Assembly: GCA_030686995.1 (NCBI GenBank)
Contig: CM060692.1
Coordinates: 16,907,465-16,971,464 of the forward strand
Length of the DNA: 64,000 nt
Direction: 5' to 3'
From: Artemisia argyi
Lineage: Eukaryota > Streptophyta > Magnoliopsida > Asterales > Asteraceae
Made by a program: the position numbers and the translations under genes. The stretch's first letter is position 1. The number at the start of each line of letters is the position of its first letter. The notes under the pieces were generated by a model. That model made no database searches and was not told where the DNA came from. It worked only from the letters and a program-made list of their open reading frames with translations. Shown here piece by piece: positions 1-11,204 of the stretch.

Positions 1-1502
1 TAAATTACAATCCCATAATATCAATACTTCAACCAATATCACCCAATAAGTTACCACAAGCTTCAAAATTACCATTTTAGTCGACATACTATACCGTTAA
101 CCATATGCTCAAAAGCTCGAATATACTAAATTAAACATAACCAAAACATCAACATAACGAGAAAAATAAAACAACTCGGCTACTAGGGCCAAAACCGCGA
201 CCATAGGGTCTTGGTTAATGGTTGAACGAGACACAACCCGGAGCCAAAGGGCCTTGGGTCCTCGGCTTTGCAACCAAACACACCCAAATGGTGTCAAACT
301 TGTTCCAAACACACCCAATTCAATACCAAATCATCCAATATGTACCAAAAATCAACCATAAGCCACAAAATGGGTCAAAAAAACAACAAAAATCATCACA
401 AGGTCGTGGGCTACCCCTCGACCCATAATGAATCCGAAACCAAACACACCCTAAATGATACCAAACTTGTTTATTTCATGTTTTTATTAACCAAAAACCA
501 TTAAAACATAAAAACCCACTTAGTTTAATCCCAAATTTACCAGTTCTTGATAGTTTGACTCAGGTTAAAGTCAAACCCACAAAAAGAATTAACTAGCTCA
601 CCTTTTCTTACAAGATTTATATGTTTTGAACAACAAGGATGGTGTATGTGATGATAGGTAGCTCGAATTTAACAAGAAAATAGTGTTAGAGGTTGTTTGA
701 ATGTATAAAATTATGTAGATCTGAAGAAAATGTGATGGTGATTAATTTAGTGATGTTAGATTATAAAAAAAATGGATGGTGGTGGTGTTTGTGGGGTGGC
801 CGGCGGCACAAAGAAGAGAGGAGAGGTGAGGGAGATGAAAATGATGAAGAAAATGAGGTTAGGGGTAGGGTTGTGTGTATTTGTTTGGTGTAGTTTGTCA
901 AAATTGCATTTTAGTCCCCGTTTTCTTAGTTATTTGGCCACAAGGGTTTGGGTTAGGGGCTAGTGGTGAAATTAATATTATCTCACTCGGTTTAACTTAT
1001 TTTCATTCCTGGAAAAATATTAGATGTCACCCTTTGTGTTTTTAAATGTTACCGTTGGGTTTAAATACGTTTTTACGTAAAAGGTGATAATAAATACGTT
1101 TATAAAATAAAACAAAATGTTTTCTAAATTTTTGTTAACAAAATCAAATCGATACTAGAAAAATGTGTCATCACCACTCTCGGGTTCATTTATGTTGTTT
1201 CATTGTTTGTAGTTTAAGTTTCCAAAATATTTGACTATAAATACGTTCGTCAAAGAAATAAATTCATAAATTATTTATCTCGCATTTGATTAGGATTTCT
1301 AGTGACAAAGTCACGTAGTGCCTAATTATAAGGTATATGGGGAAACTAAATAGTACGCAAGAGTTATAAATATGTTATAAAAACTTCTGGTTTTCTCAAA
1401 AATTCTAGAGACTCGATAAAATCATCGATAGTTTAAATTTTGAGTTTATGAAAATGTAATGCGGTAAATTTAAAAAGGGTCCCTAAATTACCGGTTGTCA
1501 CA
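1..1502. other. Left-edge region without a gene; possible LTR remnant
   Basis: I see no convincing coding region here; the short open frames have no recognisable domain and overlap one another. The stretch is AT-rich with a C/A-rich patch near 230-520. It ends in TTGTCACA at 1495-1502, directly before LINE ORF1 sequence that lacks its N-terminus. A CA end at such a junction would suit the 3' edge of a gypsy-type LTR inserted into the LINE, but the other LTR, primer site and target duplication are outside the window or not recognisable. Low confidence. Confidence 0.25.
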
Positions 1503-2473
1503 GTCTTCTTGCCACATTTATTGGTACGCCCAAAAGGTTATATGCTTATACTAGCCAAATGTGCAAGGAATCGTGGAGCCGTAGTAGTTTTGCTAGGTGC
1601 ATGATTGGTGTGAAGTAGGATGAAGTGCTTAGGGACAACCTTACTGTTGAGATACCTTTACTTGATGGGTCGGGTTTGACTATTGAGAAGATTCGCGTTG
1701 AATACGAGTGGAAATTACCTCGTTGTGATAAGTGTAAGATTTTTGGTCATACTCAAATAGATTTTCCTAAATTTGTTCCAACTACTACTCAGCCTACACC
1801 AAGTGTTTATGATGGTTTCCAAACGGTCAATACTGAGAAGAAGAGTAATAGTGGTGGCAAATCTGGTCCTAATAAAGGAGCTTTTACAAAGCCTAATGTG
1901 GGTAAAAAGATGCAATACAGACCCAAAGTGCCTCCTACTGAACTCAAGAGAGTGGATGGAACTAAGAAAAAGACTTCTGATGTAGCTAGTTCAAGTGGAA
2001 TGAAGATTTATACATCTAACCAGTTTGATGCTCTTAATATGGATGATACGGATGTTTTTGGTATTCCTACTAATGACACCAACAAGGATGTGGTTTCTGG
2101 TCGTACAATGGAAGTTAATGAGGATAAGTCGTTAAAGACTAGTAATGCATCACAAGATCCTCTTGTGAGTGATATGAAAGAGAAGGAGCAGTATGGGTCT
2201 CCTAAGATTAGTATTTCTCCTGCTCCATCTACCTCATCTACTAAGAGGGTTAACCCATTTTCTAAGGTGGGTGAGGTTGTGGTTTCTGATAGTAATGATG
2301 AGGAGGTTCTTAACACGTTTGACGAATCAGCAAATCTGTTTGGTGGTGGTCATGAGCGTGAAGATGAGTTTGATGACTATGATGATTATTCGAAGCAAAT
2401 TTATGATCTTCCACGGAATTTGGATGCTCTTAATGCCATGTATGGCTTTAATCTCCAAGGTCGTAGGAAGTAG
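1503..2473 (+). pseudogene. LINE ORF1-type protein (zinc-knuckle), truncated and interrupted
   Basis: Reading from about 1520 the frame gives GTPKRLYAYTSQMCKESW, then SRSSFARCMIGVK, a stop (TAG at 1616-1618), then DEVLRDNLTVEIPLLDG and EYEWKLPRCDKCKIFGH. That order is typical of plant LINE ORF1 proteins with a DUF4283-like region followed by a CCHC zinc knuckle. Such proteins bind RNA and package the LINE transcript. The final knuckle cysteine is replaced by Phe (DFPK where DCPK is usual), so the finger is probably broken. The rest, to the stop at 2471-2473, is low-complexity Ser/Asp/Lys-rich sequence. The N-terminus is missing and no reverse transcriptase follows. A dead LINE ORF1 is the best reading; domestication is unlikely given the stop. 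Confidence 0.75.
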
Positions 2474-2671
2474 TTTACATTTTTGTCAGCCTTTGGTTAC
2501 CATGTGGTTAGTGGTTTGTTTTCTTGTTTAGAAGATAGGAAGTATCTTGTTATGTAAGTTTCTCGCCTATGTAACGGGCTAAGATATGGGATTCACCCAT
2601 ATCCATTGTACTTAAATGCTTTTTAGCATAATATATTTTCCGGGTTGTTGACCTTTTACCCCAAAAAAAAT
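2474..2671 (+). mobile_element. LINE 3' untranslated end and short A tail
   Basis: Directly after the ORF1 stop comes about 190 bp of T-rich sequence ending in TTGTTGACCTTTTACCCC plus eight A residues (2664-2671). A T-rich 3' end finishing in a short poly-A is typical of plant L1-type LINEs. ORF2 (endonuclease and reverse transcriptase) would normally lie between ORF1 and this tail and is absent, so the copy is non-autonomous. Confidence 0.6.
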
Positions 2672-2912
2672 ATAGGCAAGAATTAAGTTAAATCATTAAT
2701 TATTTTTGCAACCTTTCGCAACCCTTGCACTTTATCTAACCTACTTTTAATTCTATACTAAATGTCATGTGATCAATTCGGGCAACCCTTGTACTTCATC
2801 TCGTTTCATGATTGTATAGTTATTATGAGGCTGCATTGAATTCCGAGCATTAGCTATCTTGTACTCTATGCAATCTTGATGCCTACTCAATAAATTATAG
2901 GACTGAATCTTA
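2672..2912 (+). repeat. Direct duplicate of 16082-16322 (left copy)
   Basis: About 240 bp containing GCAACCCTTGCACTT, TACTAAATGTCATGTGATCAA and AATTATAGGACTGAATCTTA recurs in the same orientation at 16082-16322 with scattered differences. The left copy starts where the LINE A tail ends and stops at the TTA target duplication of the Harbinger element, so both elements sit at its edges. The right copy keeps a single TTA and can serve as a paralogous empty site. Confidence 0.8.
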
Positions 2913-3632
2913 GGGCCCGTTTGGTTCACGGAATGTTTTTCAAGGAATTGGAATTTGTCAAAGGATTGGGAATCTTAAGGAATTGGAATGTCAAAATTTA
3001 AAATCTGTCGTGTGTTTGGTTTAGAGAAAGAAATGAAATTCCATGCCAGATTTCAGTTTGGTTTACAAATTTGTCATAGGAATTGGAATGTATATAATAA
3101 AAAATTTACAAAATTGCTCTTGGCCATGTCTATAATTTATCTTTTGTTTATACATATGTGTTTAATCTTTTTACCTTGTAAAATTATTAATATACATAAA
3201 GCGAAACACTTCTAAAATAAAATACATAATGCTACTAACAAATTACAAGCACAATTAACCACGTACATATTGATGTAAACATAGTGAGTATAGGTTCATA
3301 CATATTACTGGAAGCATACATACAAAATACTTTCTTAAGGACTGCATGCATATTTTTCTAACTTCACAAAAAATTGTTCCAGTATGCGCCAAAAGACTGT
3401 TCCACTAGTTGCTGCATAATTCCATCAACTGAACTTAATCCGACATCACAAACCTTACCCAATCCTCCCTTTCTTTTTCCTTTAAATTCCAAAAGGTCAT
3501 CACGCTATCCGGGTCACTTTGCATCTTTCGAATTGCCTTAAACCTTTCAACCTGAGTTAATGCCTCCATTTTTTCAAGCTCAAAAGTGAGCATGGATGTT
3601 TTATTTTTTATATCAACATCAAGTTTTATACC

Positions 3633-4331
3633 TTAGCTCAGTTGTGTCGATGATTCTTTCAGATTTTTGCCAAATAAAGCAACCGCATGATTGAAGCTCT
3701 CAACTAAAGATTTGGCATGCCCCACATTTTTCTTCTTCTTACTACGAACACTTGGACTTTCTTCAACTTGTGCAGTTACATTGGAACGTTGATTACCACT
3801 ACCTTCCATAACTTCATCAACATCATTATCAGATTGTTTATCAGATTGTTGCTCTTGTTCTTCAGTGTTGACCTCCTCTTCCATCTCAATAGCGTCCCTA
3901 GCTCTCTTCCCATGAGCTCGATCTTTTCCAAAGATAGCACACAATTCTTCATAATGAGGAAGCTTTTTGTTTCTCCATTTACGCGCATTTGGATGATTCT
4001 CAATGTACGAGTCCCAGACTCCTGGGGATTCATTGGTCACACAATTTTTTTCTTTATCATAACCAAATCCACTAGTGCTATTCAACATATCATAGATGAC
4101 TTGCCAATCCTTTTTCATTGTTTTTATCCTTGATTCAATGTGAGGCTTAGCTAAGAGACCAGCATCTGGAAGCGATACTTTTAACAATGTTTCAAGATGT
4201 GTTACATACCCGGGTTTAAATTCATTATCAGCTTTATATCCCGAAGTATTTTTCATAGTTAGTAAAGCCTCAACAAGCTTTTCATCTTCAACACTAGTCC
4301 ACCCTCGATAGTTCCTCTGCTAGCTTGTCAT
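3633..4331 (-). pseudogene. Harbinger Myb/SANT-like DNA-binding protein, early stop
   Basis: The minus strand encodes YRGWTSVEDEKLVEALL, then GYKADNEFKPGYV, SRIKTMKKDW and NSTSGFGYDKEKN. This is the Myb/SANT-like domain of plant PIF/Harbinger partner proteins, which bind the transposon ends and help import the transposase. A Glu-rich middle and a Lys/Ser-rich tail follow, to the stop at 3633. The natural ATG appears to be at 4331-4329, but the fourth codon is TAG (4322-4320), so translation from there stops at once. The next ATG, at 4256, lies inside the domain and would remove its first helix (WTSVEDEKLVEALL). It lies downstream of the transposase on the same strand. Probably non-functional. 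Confidence 0.8.
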
Positions 4332-4537
4332 ATCTACAAAAAAAAAACAACACCAATAAAAGCCAAACAAAAATAAAAAATATCAGCACCAAAAGCAGCC
4401 ATAAACATAACAAAGAGGGAACATATACATCACTAAAGTTAACTTCTGATATCAAAGGTACAAACAAGTCTGAAAATGCAACAACTACAACAAAGTCTTG
4501 ATAATACATAAACGATATCAAAGTTACAATAAGTCTG

Positions 4538-5948
4538 TGATGAGGCGAAAAATGAACCACTTTTAGGGGGTCATTTAAGCCTGGAATTGAATTTATTTGA
4601 TCAAATATTACCCTAAATCGTTCCTTTTGTGATTTTAGGTACTTTGGGAGAGAAATCTGGAAAAGGAAGCAATTCGGACGCTTTTGGAGCATAAAAGTGA
4701 AGAAAACGCCAAAGACTTAATTTTCCATGCTGGGAACAGTGTTTGACGGCGTCAAGAGGAAGTATTTGACGGCGTCAAGAGTAAATTCCATGACGACCCA
4801 GTACAAACCTGAAGGCGTCACAAGTAGAGAGTCAAGAGTTAAAGTCATGACGGCCTGCATAAGGAGTATACATGACGGCATCAGACCCAGATCTAGGCAG
4901 TCCGAGGAACTATTTGGCGGCGAGATGACGGCGTCACACATTTGTTCTTGACGTCGTCACCCTCCAAAATCTATATATAGTTTTCTAATTTTCATTCATT
5001 AGGAAAGGAACAAGTTTGGAGAAACCCTAAGGCCGAACCATATACGTATTTTATAGCTTTTTCAAGGGTTTTCAGCCCTTGAATGCTTACATGTGTAATT
5101 GAGATAAGTATTCTTTTAATTCAATCAATATGTCTATGTGTTGGTTGTCTATATCTTGTGCTTGTCTTGATTCCACCATGTTAGGCTAGATCTATCTTGT
5201 GTTTGCTTAGATCTAATGAAACCTAGATGTTAATTATGTGTTGATTACTTGTTTATGGTTGTATTGGATGAATGATTTCAATGTTAGGCTTAAGAAAACT
5301 GGTAGATCTCCAATTGGTAACATGCTTGAACGTCTTAGGAAACATGAACCGATGTGTACTAGGTTTTATTGGTTGTATTTAATGCATGAGTAAATTCTAA
5401 TGATCCCATGTTAGGAGCTTCTTAGCCGGCTCGACATAGGAGTGAAGTAGGCACTCATAGGATTGGGGAGTTAAGTACACCACCCCATGAATGGTATTAA
5501 GGAATACAATCCGTCATCCACACAACTATAACAAGTAATTAACGTGTAAAAGATATCTAGGGAGTAGTGAAATCTAAGTAAACACATTTCTCCTACTTAT
5601 TGCTCACAACCTTAGTATAATTAGTTTACTTTCATTTTTAGTATTTTATTTTGATTGCATCTTAGTTTTTGGGTTAGTTGACTAGCTACTAATTCCGCCC
5701 AAATCCTTCAAACCCGAGATTTTAATTTGCTTTCTAAAAAATATAAAAATACAAAAATAATCATCCCTCATCTATAGACTTAATCTTTAGGTTTTCTAAT
5801 CCTAGCGACACTATTCCTAGCTGAACGATCAATCCCCCGGTACTTGTCATTATACTATACTACATCGATCAGGTACACTGCCTGGTGGGGGTTGTAAGCT
5901 TCTCAAGATCCCTTGAGAGGTAAAGCCTGGTGCAATCCCTACGCATCA
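4538..5948 (+). repeat. 5' LTR of the gypsy-like element
   Basis: It begins TGATGAGGCG and ends CCTACGCATCA. It matches 9633-11042 almost base for base, with a few substitutions such as the TGACGGCATCA/TGACGGCGTCA pair. It contains the promoter block and TATA box described separately. The short open frames on both strands near 4717-4951 recur in the other LTR only because the LTRs are copies. Confidence 0.9.
4744..4980 (+). promoter_or_regulatory. LTR promoter: five TGAC-NNN-GTCA palindromes plus TATA box
   Basis: Five 11-bp near-palindromes of the form TGAC(GGC)GTCA lie at 4744, 4767, 4873 (GCATCA variant), 4926 and 4949 (TGACGTCGTCA). Extra half sites lie between them. The first pair and the last pair are each exactly 23 bp apart, start to start. 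A TATA box (CTATATATAG, 4971-4980) follows the last palindrome by 11 bp. TGACG cores are known targets of plant TGA-class bZIP factors, so this looks like an inducible U3 promoter. The factor is inferred. The 3' LTR repeats the layout at 9839-10075. Confidence 0.7.
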
Positions 5949-5954
5949 AGTTTT

Positions 5955-5973
5955 TGGCGCCGCAGCCCGGGGA
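5955..5973 (+). other. Primer-binding site, tRNA-Asp-like
   Basis: Six bases after the 5' LTR, TGGCGCCGCAGCCCGGGGA resembles the complement of the 3' end of plant tRNA-Asp (TGGCGCCG followed by a GCC/GGGG core), with mismatches in the middle. This is where first-strand cDNA synthesis would begin. The tRNA match is from memory; other tRNAs are possible. Confidence 0.55.
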
Positions 5974-6137
5974 ATAGTTATTGTCTAGGTTAGAATCTCT
6001 TTTTATTAGGTCTACTTGCTAGATTCCTTTCTAGTAAGATTTTATTTTTATTTTTATAGGTTTTCTTTAGTCTATCTTTTCTTTGTGTCTTTGTTTGTAA
6101 AAAAAAAACCTTTCCATTGACTATTCCGTTAGCCATT

Positions 6138-6899
6138 ATGGAGAACGCGAATCCACCATACTACCAACCCCGAAATTCACCCACTCCAAATGACATCTTG
6201 ATGTTTAAACAACATGAGGATGAACCTATCTATGATGCATGGTCTCGTTTTAAATATTTACTCCGAAAAGTCCCTCATCATAATTTCGATTTGTGGTCCC
6301 AAATTGAAATATTTTACCATCGTGTCGACCACTATACCAAAATGGATATTGACCATACCGCAGATGGGGACCTTTGGGGATTGAGTGTTAATGAAGCATG
6401 GGAAACCATAGAGAATTGTGCCAAACTTGCCAAAAAAATGGACAACCCAACAAACGTTGTTATGGATCAATTGATAGCAAGTTTAAGGGAACAAGCAAGA
6501 AGATTGTTTGGGGATAAGCGTATAGATGAGATAACTGGGTGCACGGGGTGGTTTGATTTCACCACAATACAAGCTGAGCACATTGGTAATCTTGATGTGA
6601 TGAAGGATGTAACCGAACATGATCACATTGATCAAAAAGACCTAGGTTTTATGATCGATGATGATGAAGATGAATCTTTTGGGCAATTTGTATATAGCAG
6701 TCAGAATATTGAGGATGATCCTTATGATTCAGATATAGAAGTTGAGATGCCTAGAGAAGCACGTGAGATACTTAGGAAAATGTTAGGGTTAGATTATAAT
6801 AAAACACATGTTGAGGATATAGGTGATCCTGACATAGGGAATGATGAAGTAAATAACATATGCACAAGAAACATTATGGGTTTAAACCGGGTTTATTAG
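6138..6899 (+). CDS. Gag-like protein of the gypsy-like element
   Basis: From the ATG at 6138 the protein runs about 253 residues. It contains the plant gypsy gag signature: LMFKQHEDEPIYDAWSRF, then LLRKVPHHNFDLWSQIEIFY, then a segment ending SVNEAWETIENCA. Known gypsy gag proteins show the same FKQ-EGE-LYEAWERF and PHHG-W-QIE-FY pattern; they form the particle that packages the RNA. No CCHC knuckle follows, and the C-terminal half is acidic (several Asp/Glu runs). I chose 6138 because upstream codons in frame lack an ATG. It ends in the frame shared with the next short ORF, so the original gag may have been longer. Confidence 0.7.
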   Translation: MENANPPYYQPRNSPTPNDILMFKQHEDEPIYDAWSRFKYLLRKVPHHNFDLWSQIEIFYHRVDHYTKMDIDHTADGDLWGLSVNEAWETIENCAKLAKKMDNPTNVVMDQLIASLREQARRLFGDKRIDEITGCTGWFDFTTIQAEHIGNLDVMKDVTEHDHIDQKDLGFMIDDDEDESFGQFVYSSQNIEDDPYDSDIEVEMPREAREILRKMLGLDYNKTHVEDIGDPDIGNDEVNNICTRNIMGLNRVY

Positions 6900-7156
6900 G
6901 TCAAGATGGATCCCCAACTAGTAGTCTCTTGAAGTTGATAGAAAATGATCCCTTTCTAGGAGAAAATCTTAATCCACCCATTAACCCGATTGAATTTGGT
7001 ATGGTTATGATGATAGGAGCACACCCCTTTGAGCACAAAATTCATCCACCACTCTTACCTCACGTGGCATATTTTCACCCTAAGGGTGTGTATCGCTACT
7101 TCCACCCGCACTTAATTCAAAGTGTAGGGAAAACCTCCCCTATTTCCGTTAAATAA
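6860..7156 (+). CDS. Short ORF overlapping the gag end, possible frameshifted gag tail
   Basis: A 98-codon frame begins inside the last codons of the gag-like ORF in another frame and ends at 7156. Its product (ending VGKTSPISVK) has no domain I recognise. Just after it comes GGCAACCCATGTTTTGTG, a phrase common after gag in plant gypsy-type LARDs. It may be the original C-terminus of gag after a frameshift, or chance. No protease motif (DSG or DTG) is seen. Confidence 0.3.
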   Translation: MHKKHYGFKPGLLGQDGSPTSSLLKLIENDPFLGENLNPPINPIEFGMVMMIGAHPFEHKIHPPLLPHVAYFHPKGVYRYFHPHLIQSVGKTSPISVK

Positions 7157-9632
7157 GGGTAGAGTCAGGCTCGTGACTCGAACAAAAACAAGCGCTTCTT
7201 GGGAGGCAACCCATGTTTTGTGTGATTTTTATTTTGTTTGTTTGTTATTTGCTTCCGTATGCATGCTTTATTTTTATTGTTGGTAGATCATGATTCAAAA
7301 CTAAATAGTGGAAATACTTTATTTTGTTGTTTGGCCTAGTCTTAACTTCATGCAAAGGTATTTTTGCAAAAGATAAGTGTAAGGGGAAACCCCAAATATA
7401 TTTTTTAGAAACAAAACCGATCATGATTCTCCACAATATTAAGTGAACATGTATATTCGTATTTGTTAGAGTCAAATGCTTGTATCGAGTCATAATGAAG
7501 TTTTGCAGGATTTTTCAGGAAGTAGAACCAAGTTTTTCCAGAAATTTTTCAGAAACTTAACATAAGAATTTCTGCAGGTCACTTCTGACGGCGTCATGAG
7601 CTTGCTCTTGACGGCGTCACGGGTAAAAATCTGGAAATTTTACCAGTTTTGTTTTTCTAACGGAGTCTTAAAGTTTTTGTCGAATTTTTAAGTTTTATAA
7701 TCCCCAGGAAATCTGCAAACTTCATTCCACAAGCATTATATCTTATTTTGTTTTCTAGGATTTAGTAACTTATGTAGATTGCCGCCGATTTTATGCGAGG
7801 TTGCCTTGTCTGTTTTCTCAGGATTTACAGGTTATGTATGACAAGAAGATGATTTATTTTTCTGGAAGGGAAGCTTTGATTGTTCATTTTCTTGGAGGAA
7901 GATCTAACCTGGCCACCTTATTATCCATACCGAGCGAATCAGGGGAGTATTTGATTTCATTTGTTTTACTTATTTCACTTTTACATTCTTTACTTGAACA
8001 TTGGGGACAATGTTCATCTTAAGTGTAAAGGGAGGGTAAAATGATGATACCTTACAGATACACTTTTGCTTGAGTTTGTTTGTTTAATAGTAGATGTGTA
8101 ATAAAACTATGAGAAATACTTGTTAGTGCAATTTTAGCGCCAAATTTAAAATTTTTTACAACATTTAGGAGTGAAACTTTAGCCATAGCAAGCGTCTCAT
8201 GGATAGGAGATTGTATGACTAGCACAAAACCCTATCATTCAGAAAAATTTTCCACCCAAATATGTGAGGTTCGCCTTTAGATTTGATAGGAAAAGCATTT
8301 ACTATTAGTGCTTATGAGTGTACCAGTAGCATTTAGATTCTAGAACTTGCGTTAGTGATGCATCCCAAGACCGCTAGTGAGACTACATTCGTGTAGTAGG
8401 ATTTACTACATGATAAGAGGCATTAGGATCACCCTTGTGTTAAACCCGTATTATAATTACTTGACCATTTAAGTCATATTACTTGGCTAGTTAAGTCAAC
8501 AAATTTTTCCCACACCTTAGCGTTGTACTCATTTTTAGTACACGAAACCCCTAGTACACCCCTCTGAGCCTATCTTTTCGTTTCTAACTTTAAGCATCTT
8601 ACTTAAAGGAAGAATTTGTTACACCCCACTTAAATGTACACCCAAATCGCCTTAGCTTTCCGTGTATGCACTCATTCTTAGTGCATTATTGTTATTTGTT
8701 AAACCCTAAGTTAATTATCTAATTGATTACATGGTTGCTAAGTCGAGTCATATCCTTGTACATATTGTTTTGGGACGATTGGGACTCATGGGTAAAGTAC
8801 TTATTTTATGGAGTAATGGGGAAGAACATCATTTATTACCCCCATATGTACGTTAATCTTAAAAGTGCTCCAAGTGTTTTGATTTTCTTAATTCGAGTCA
8901 ATAGATTAGTTTATTGTAAAGTATGTAAAAATTCAAGTGTAAGGGGAATGTACATTCCCTATGATGTATTATTTTGGATGGTAGGGTAAGGGTGTATGCA
9001 AAAAAAATAAAAAAATAAAAAAAAAATCGAAAAAACAAGAAAAAAAGAAAGAAAAAAATAGAAAAAGAAAAAGAGAAAAAACATACGGACTACCATCCCT
9101 TTTTATTCTATGTTCATTTTATGTTTTTGTTATTTTTCATTTATTAGCTTAAGTCGAGTCTAGTCTTGGCTTAGCAACGCCATATTGTACATGTAATTAA
9201 CCAAGATTGTTAACTCGCCACCAGTAAAGACTGCCTATATCCAACAAAACCGTGTATTTCATATCCCTACACCTGACGTTACAACCCTTTAAAAGACCTC
9301 TTTGATAGTTTATCCTAGGTGCTTACGCCATATGGTGGAGGTTTGATCTTTTCCCAAGCCTATGGTAATCTATTTTGCTATGACAGGTAGTGAGAGATAT
9401 CTTTCGTTTCCATATTGTAATTTATACTTTATTACACCCGAGAGATGTGAGTATCTAAACACTATTTGTGAGGTGCTAGTGTATGACCTCCGTGCTTGTC
9501 TTTGGTCTTTAGTGGAACGATTATTTGTTGTAATTACTTTTATATTAGTGTTAAATGACCCCTAACTTGTATTTTGATTAGAATAAAAGCGTATTTGCTT
9601 GAGGACAAGCAAATCTCAAGTGTAAGGGTATA
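7157..9632 (+). other. Non-coding interior of the gypsy-like element
   Basis: No pol domain is found. A 73-codon frame at 7801-8022 ends in SLLEHWGQCSS; its last codons sit in the GGGGACAATGTTC phrase usual near the 3' end of such interiors, so it is probably not a gene, although it lies 180 bp after a palindrome pair. An A-rich tract runs 8998-9085. Purine-rich sequence before the 3' LTR (around 9618-9630, AAGTGTAAGGG) may be the polypurine tract. Confidence 0.55.
7570..7619 (+). promoter_or_regulatory. Internal TTCTGCAGGT plus paired TGACGGCGTCA palindromes
   Basis: TTCTGCAGGT (7570-7579) is followed by two perfect copies of TGACGGCGTCA at 7586-7596 and 7609-7619, again 23 bp apart as in the LTR. 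No clear TATA box follows. Its presence outside the LTR suggests an internal control region or a remnant of one. Function is inferred. Confidence 0.5.
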
Positions 9633-11042
9633 TGATGAGGCGAAAAATGAACCACTTTTAGGGGGTCATTTAAGCCCGGAATTGAATTTATTTGATCAAA
9701 TATTACCCTAAATCATTCCTTTTGTGATTTTAGGTACTTTGGGAGAGAAATCTGGAAAAGGAAACAATTCATACGCTTTTGGAGCATAAAAGTGAAGAAA
9801 ACGCCAAAGACTTAATTTTCCATGCTGGGAACACTGTTTGACGGCGTCAAGAGGAAGTATTTGACGGCGTCAAGAGTAAATTCCATGACGACCCAGTACA
9901 AACCTGAAGGCGTCACAAGTAGAGAGTCAAGAGTTAAAGTCATGATGGCCTGCATAAGGAGTATACATGACGGCGTCAGACCCAGATCTAGGCATTCTGA
10001 GGAACTATTTGGCGGCGAGATGACGGCGTCACACATTTGTTCTTGACGCCGTCACCCTCCAAAATCTATATATAGTTTTCTAATTTTCATTCATTAGGAG
10101 AGGAACAAGTTTGGAGAAACCCTAAGGCTGAACCATATACGTATTTTACAGCTTTTTCAAGGGTTTTCAGCCCTTGAATGCTTACATGTGTAATTGAGAT
10201 AAGTATTCTTTTAATTCAATCAATATGTCTATGTGTTGGTTGTCTATATCTTGTGCTTGTCTTGATTCCACCATGTTAGGCTAGATCTATCTTGTGTTTG
10301 CTTAGATCTAATGAAACCTAGATGTTAATTATGTGTTGATTACTTGTTTATGGTTGTATTGGATGAATGATTTCAATGTTTGGCTTAAGAAAACCGGCAG
10401 ATCTCCAATTGGTAACATGCTTGAACGTCTTAGGAAACATGAACCGATGTGTACTAGGTTTTATTGGTTGTATTTAATGCATGAGTAAATTCTAATGATC
10501 CCATGTTAGGAGCTTCTTAGCCGGCTCGACATAGGAGTGAAGTAGGCACTCATAGGATTGGGGAGTTAAGTACACCACCCCATGAATGGTATTAAGGAAT
10601 ACAATCCGTCATCCACACAACTATAACAAGTAATTAACGTGTAAAAGATATCTAGGGAGTAGTGAAATCTAAGTAAACACATTTCTCCTACTTATTGCTC
10701 ACAACCTTAGTATAATTAGTTTACTTTCATTTTTAGTATTTTATTTTGATTGCATCTTAGTTTTTGGGTTAGTTGACTAGCAACTAATTCCGCCCAAATC
10801 CTTCAAACCCGAGATTTTAATTTGCTTTCTAAAATATATAAAAATACAAAAAGAATCATCCCTCATCTATAGACTTAATCTTTAGGTTTTCTAATCCTAG
10901 CGACACTATTAATAGCTGAACGATCAATCCCCCGGTACTTGTCATTATACTATACTACATCGATCAGGTACACTGCCTTGTGGGGTTGTAAGCTTCTCAA
11001 GATCCCTTGAGAGGTAAAGCCTGGTGCAATCCCTACGCATCA
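9633..11042 (+). repeat. 3' LTR of the gypsy-like element
   Basis: It repeats the 5' LTR from TGATGAGGCG to GCATCA with few substitutions. Its palindromes start at 9839 and 9862 and recur to about 10054; the TATA box is at 10066-10075. The fifth palindrome reads TGACGCCGTCA here. It is followed by GTCTG and the resumed Harbinger sequence. Confidence 0.9.
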
Positions 11043-11204
11043 GTCTGATAATACATAAACGATATCAAAGTTACAATAAGTCTGATAATACATAAGCGAT
11101 ACCAAAATAACATTTTTTTCAATGAGCAACACTCCAAGACTCGAACATACTATCTGCTAAATTATTCCAAAATGCAGTCCACTCATTTGAAGTTCCAACA
11201 GAAT

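Larger units (their letters stand above)
4538..11042 (+). mobile_element. Non-autonomous gypsy-like LTR retrotransposon (LARD type)
   Basis: Two near-identical LTRs (4538-5948 and 9633-11042, about 1.41 kb each, starting TGATGAGG and ending GCATCA) enclose a 3.7-kb interior. The target duplication is GTCTG (4533-4537 and 11043-11047). A primer-binding site follows the left LTR. The interior holds a gag-like ORF but no protease, reverse transcriptase, RNase H or integrase, so it must depend on proteins from another element. Near-identity of the LTRs implies a recent insertion. It sits inside the Harbinger element and is therefore younger. Confidence 0.9.

Noticed and set aside
222..504. Two overlapping plus-strand frames near the left edge
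   Set aside because: No domain, start context or homologous pattern; low-complexity C/A-rich DNA.
4717..4951. Open frames of equal length on both strands, repeated at 9812-10046
   Set aside because: They are conserved only because the two LTRs are copies; the region is the promoter array and has no protein-like composition.
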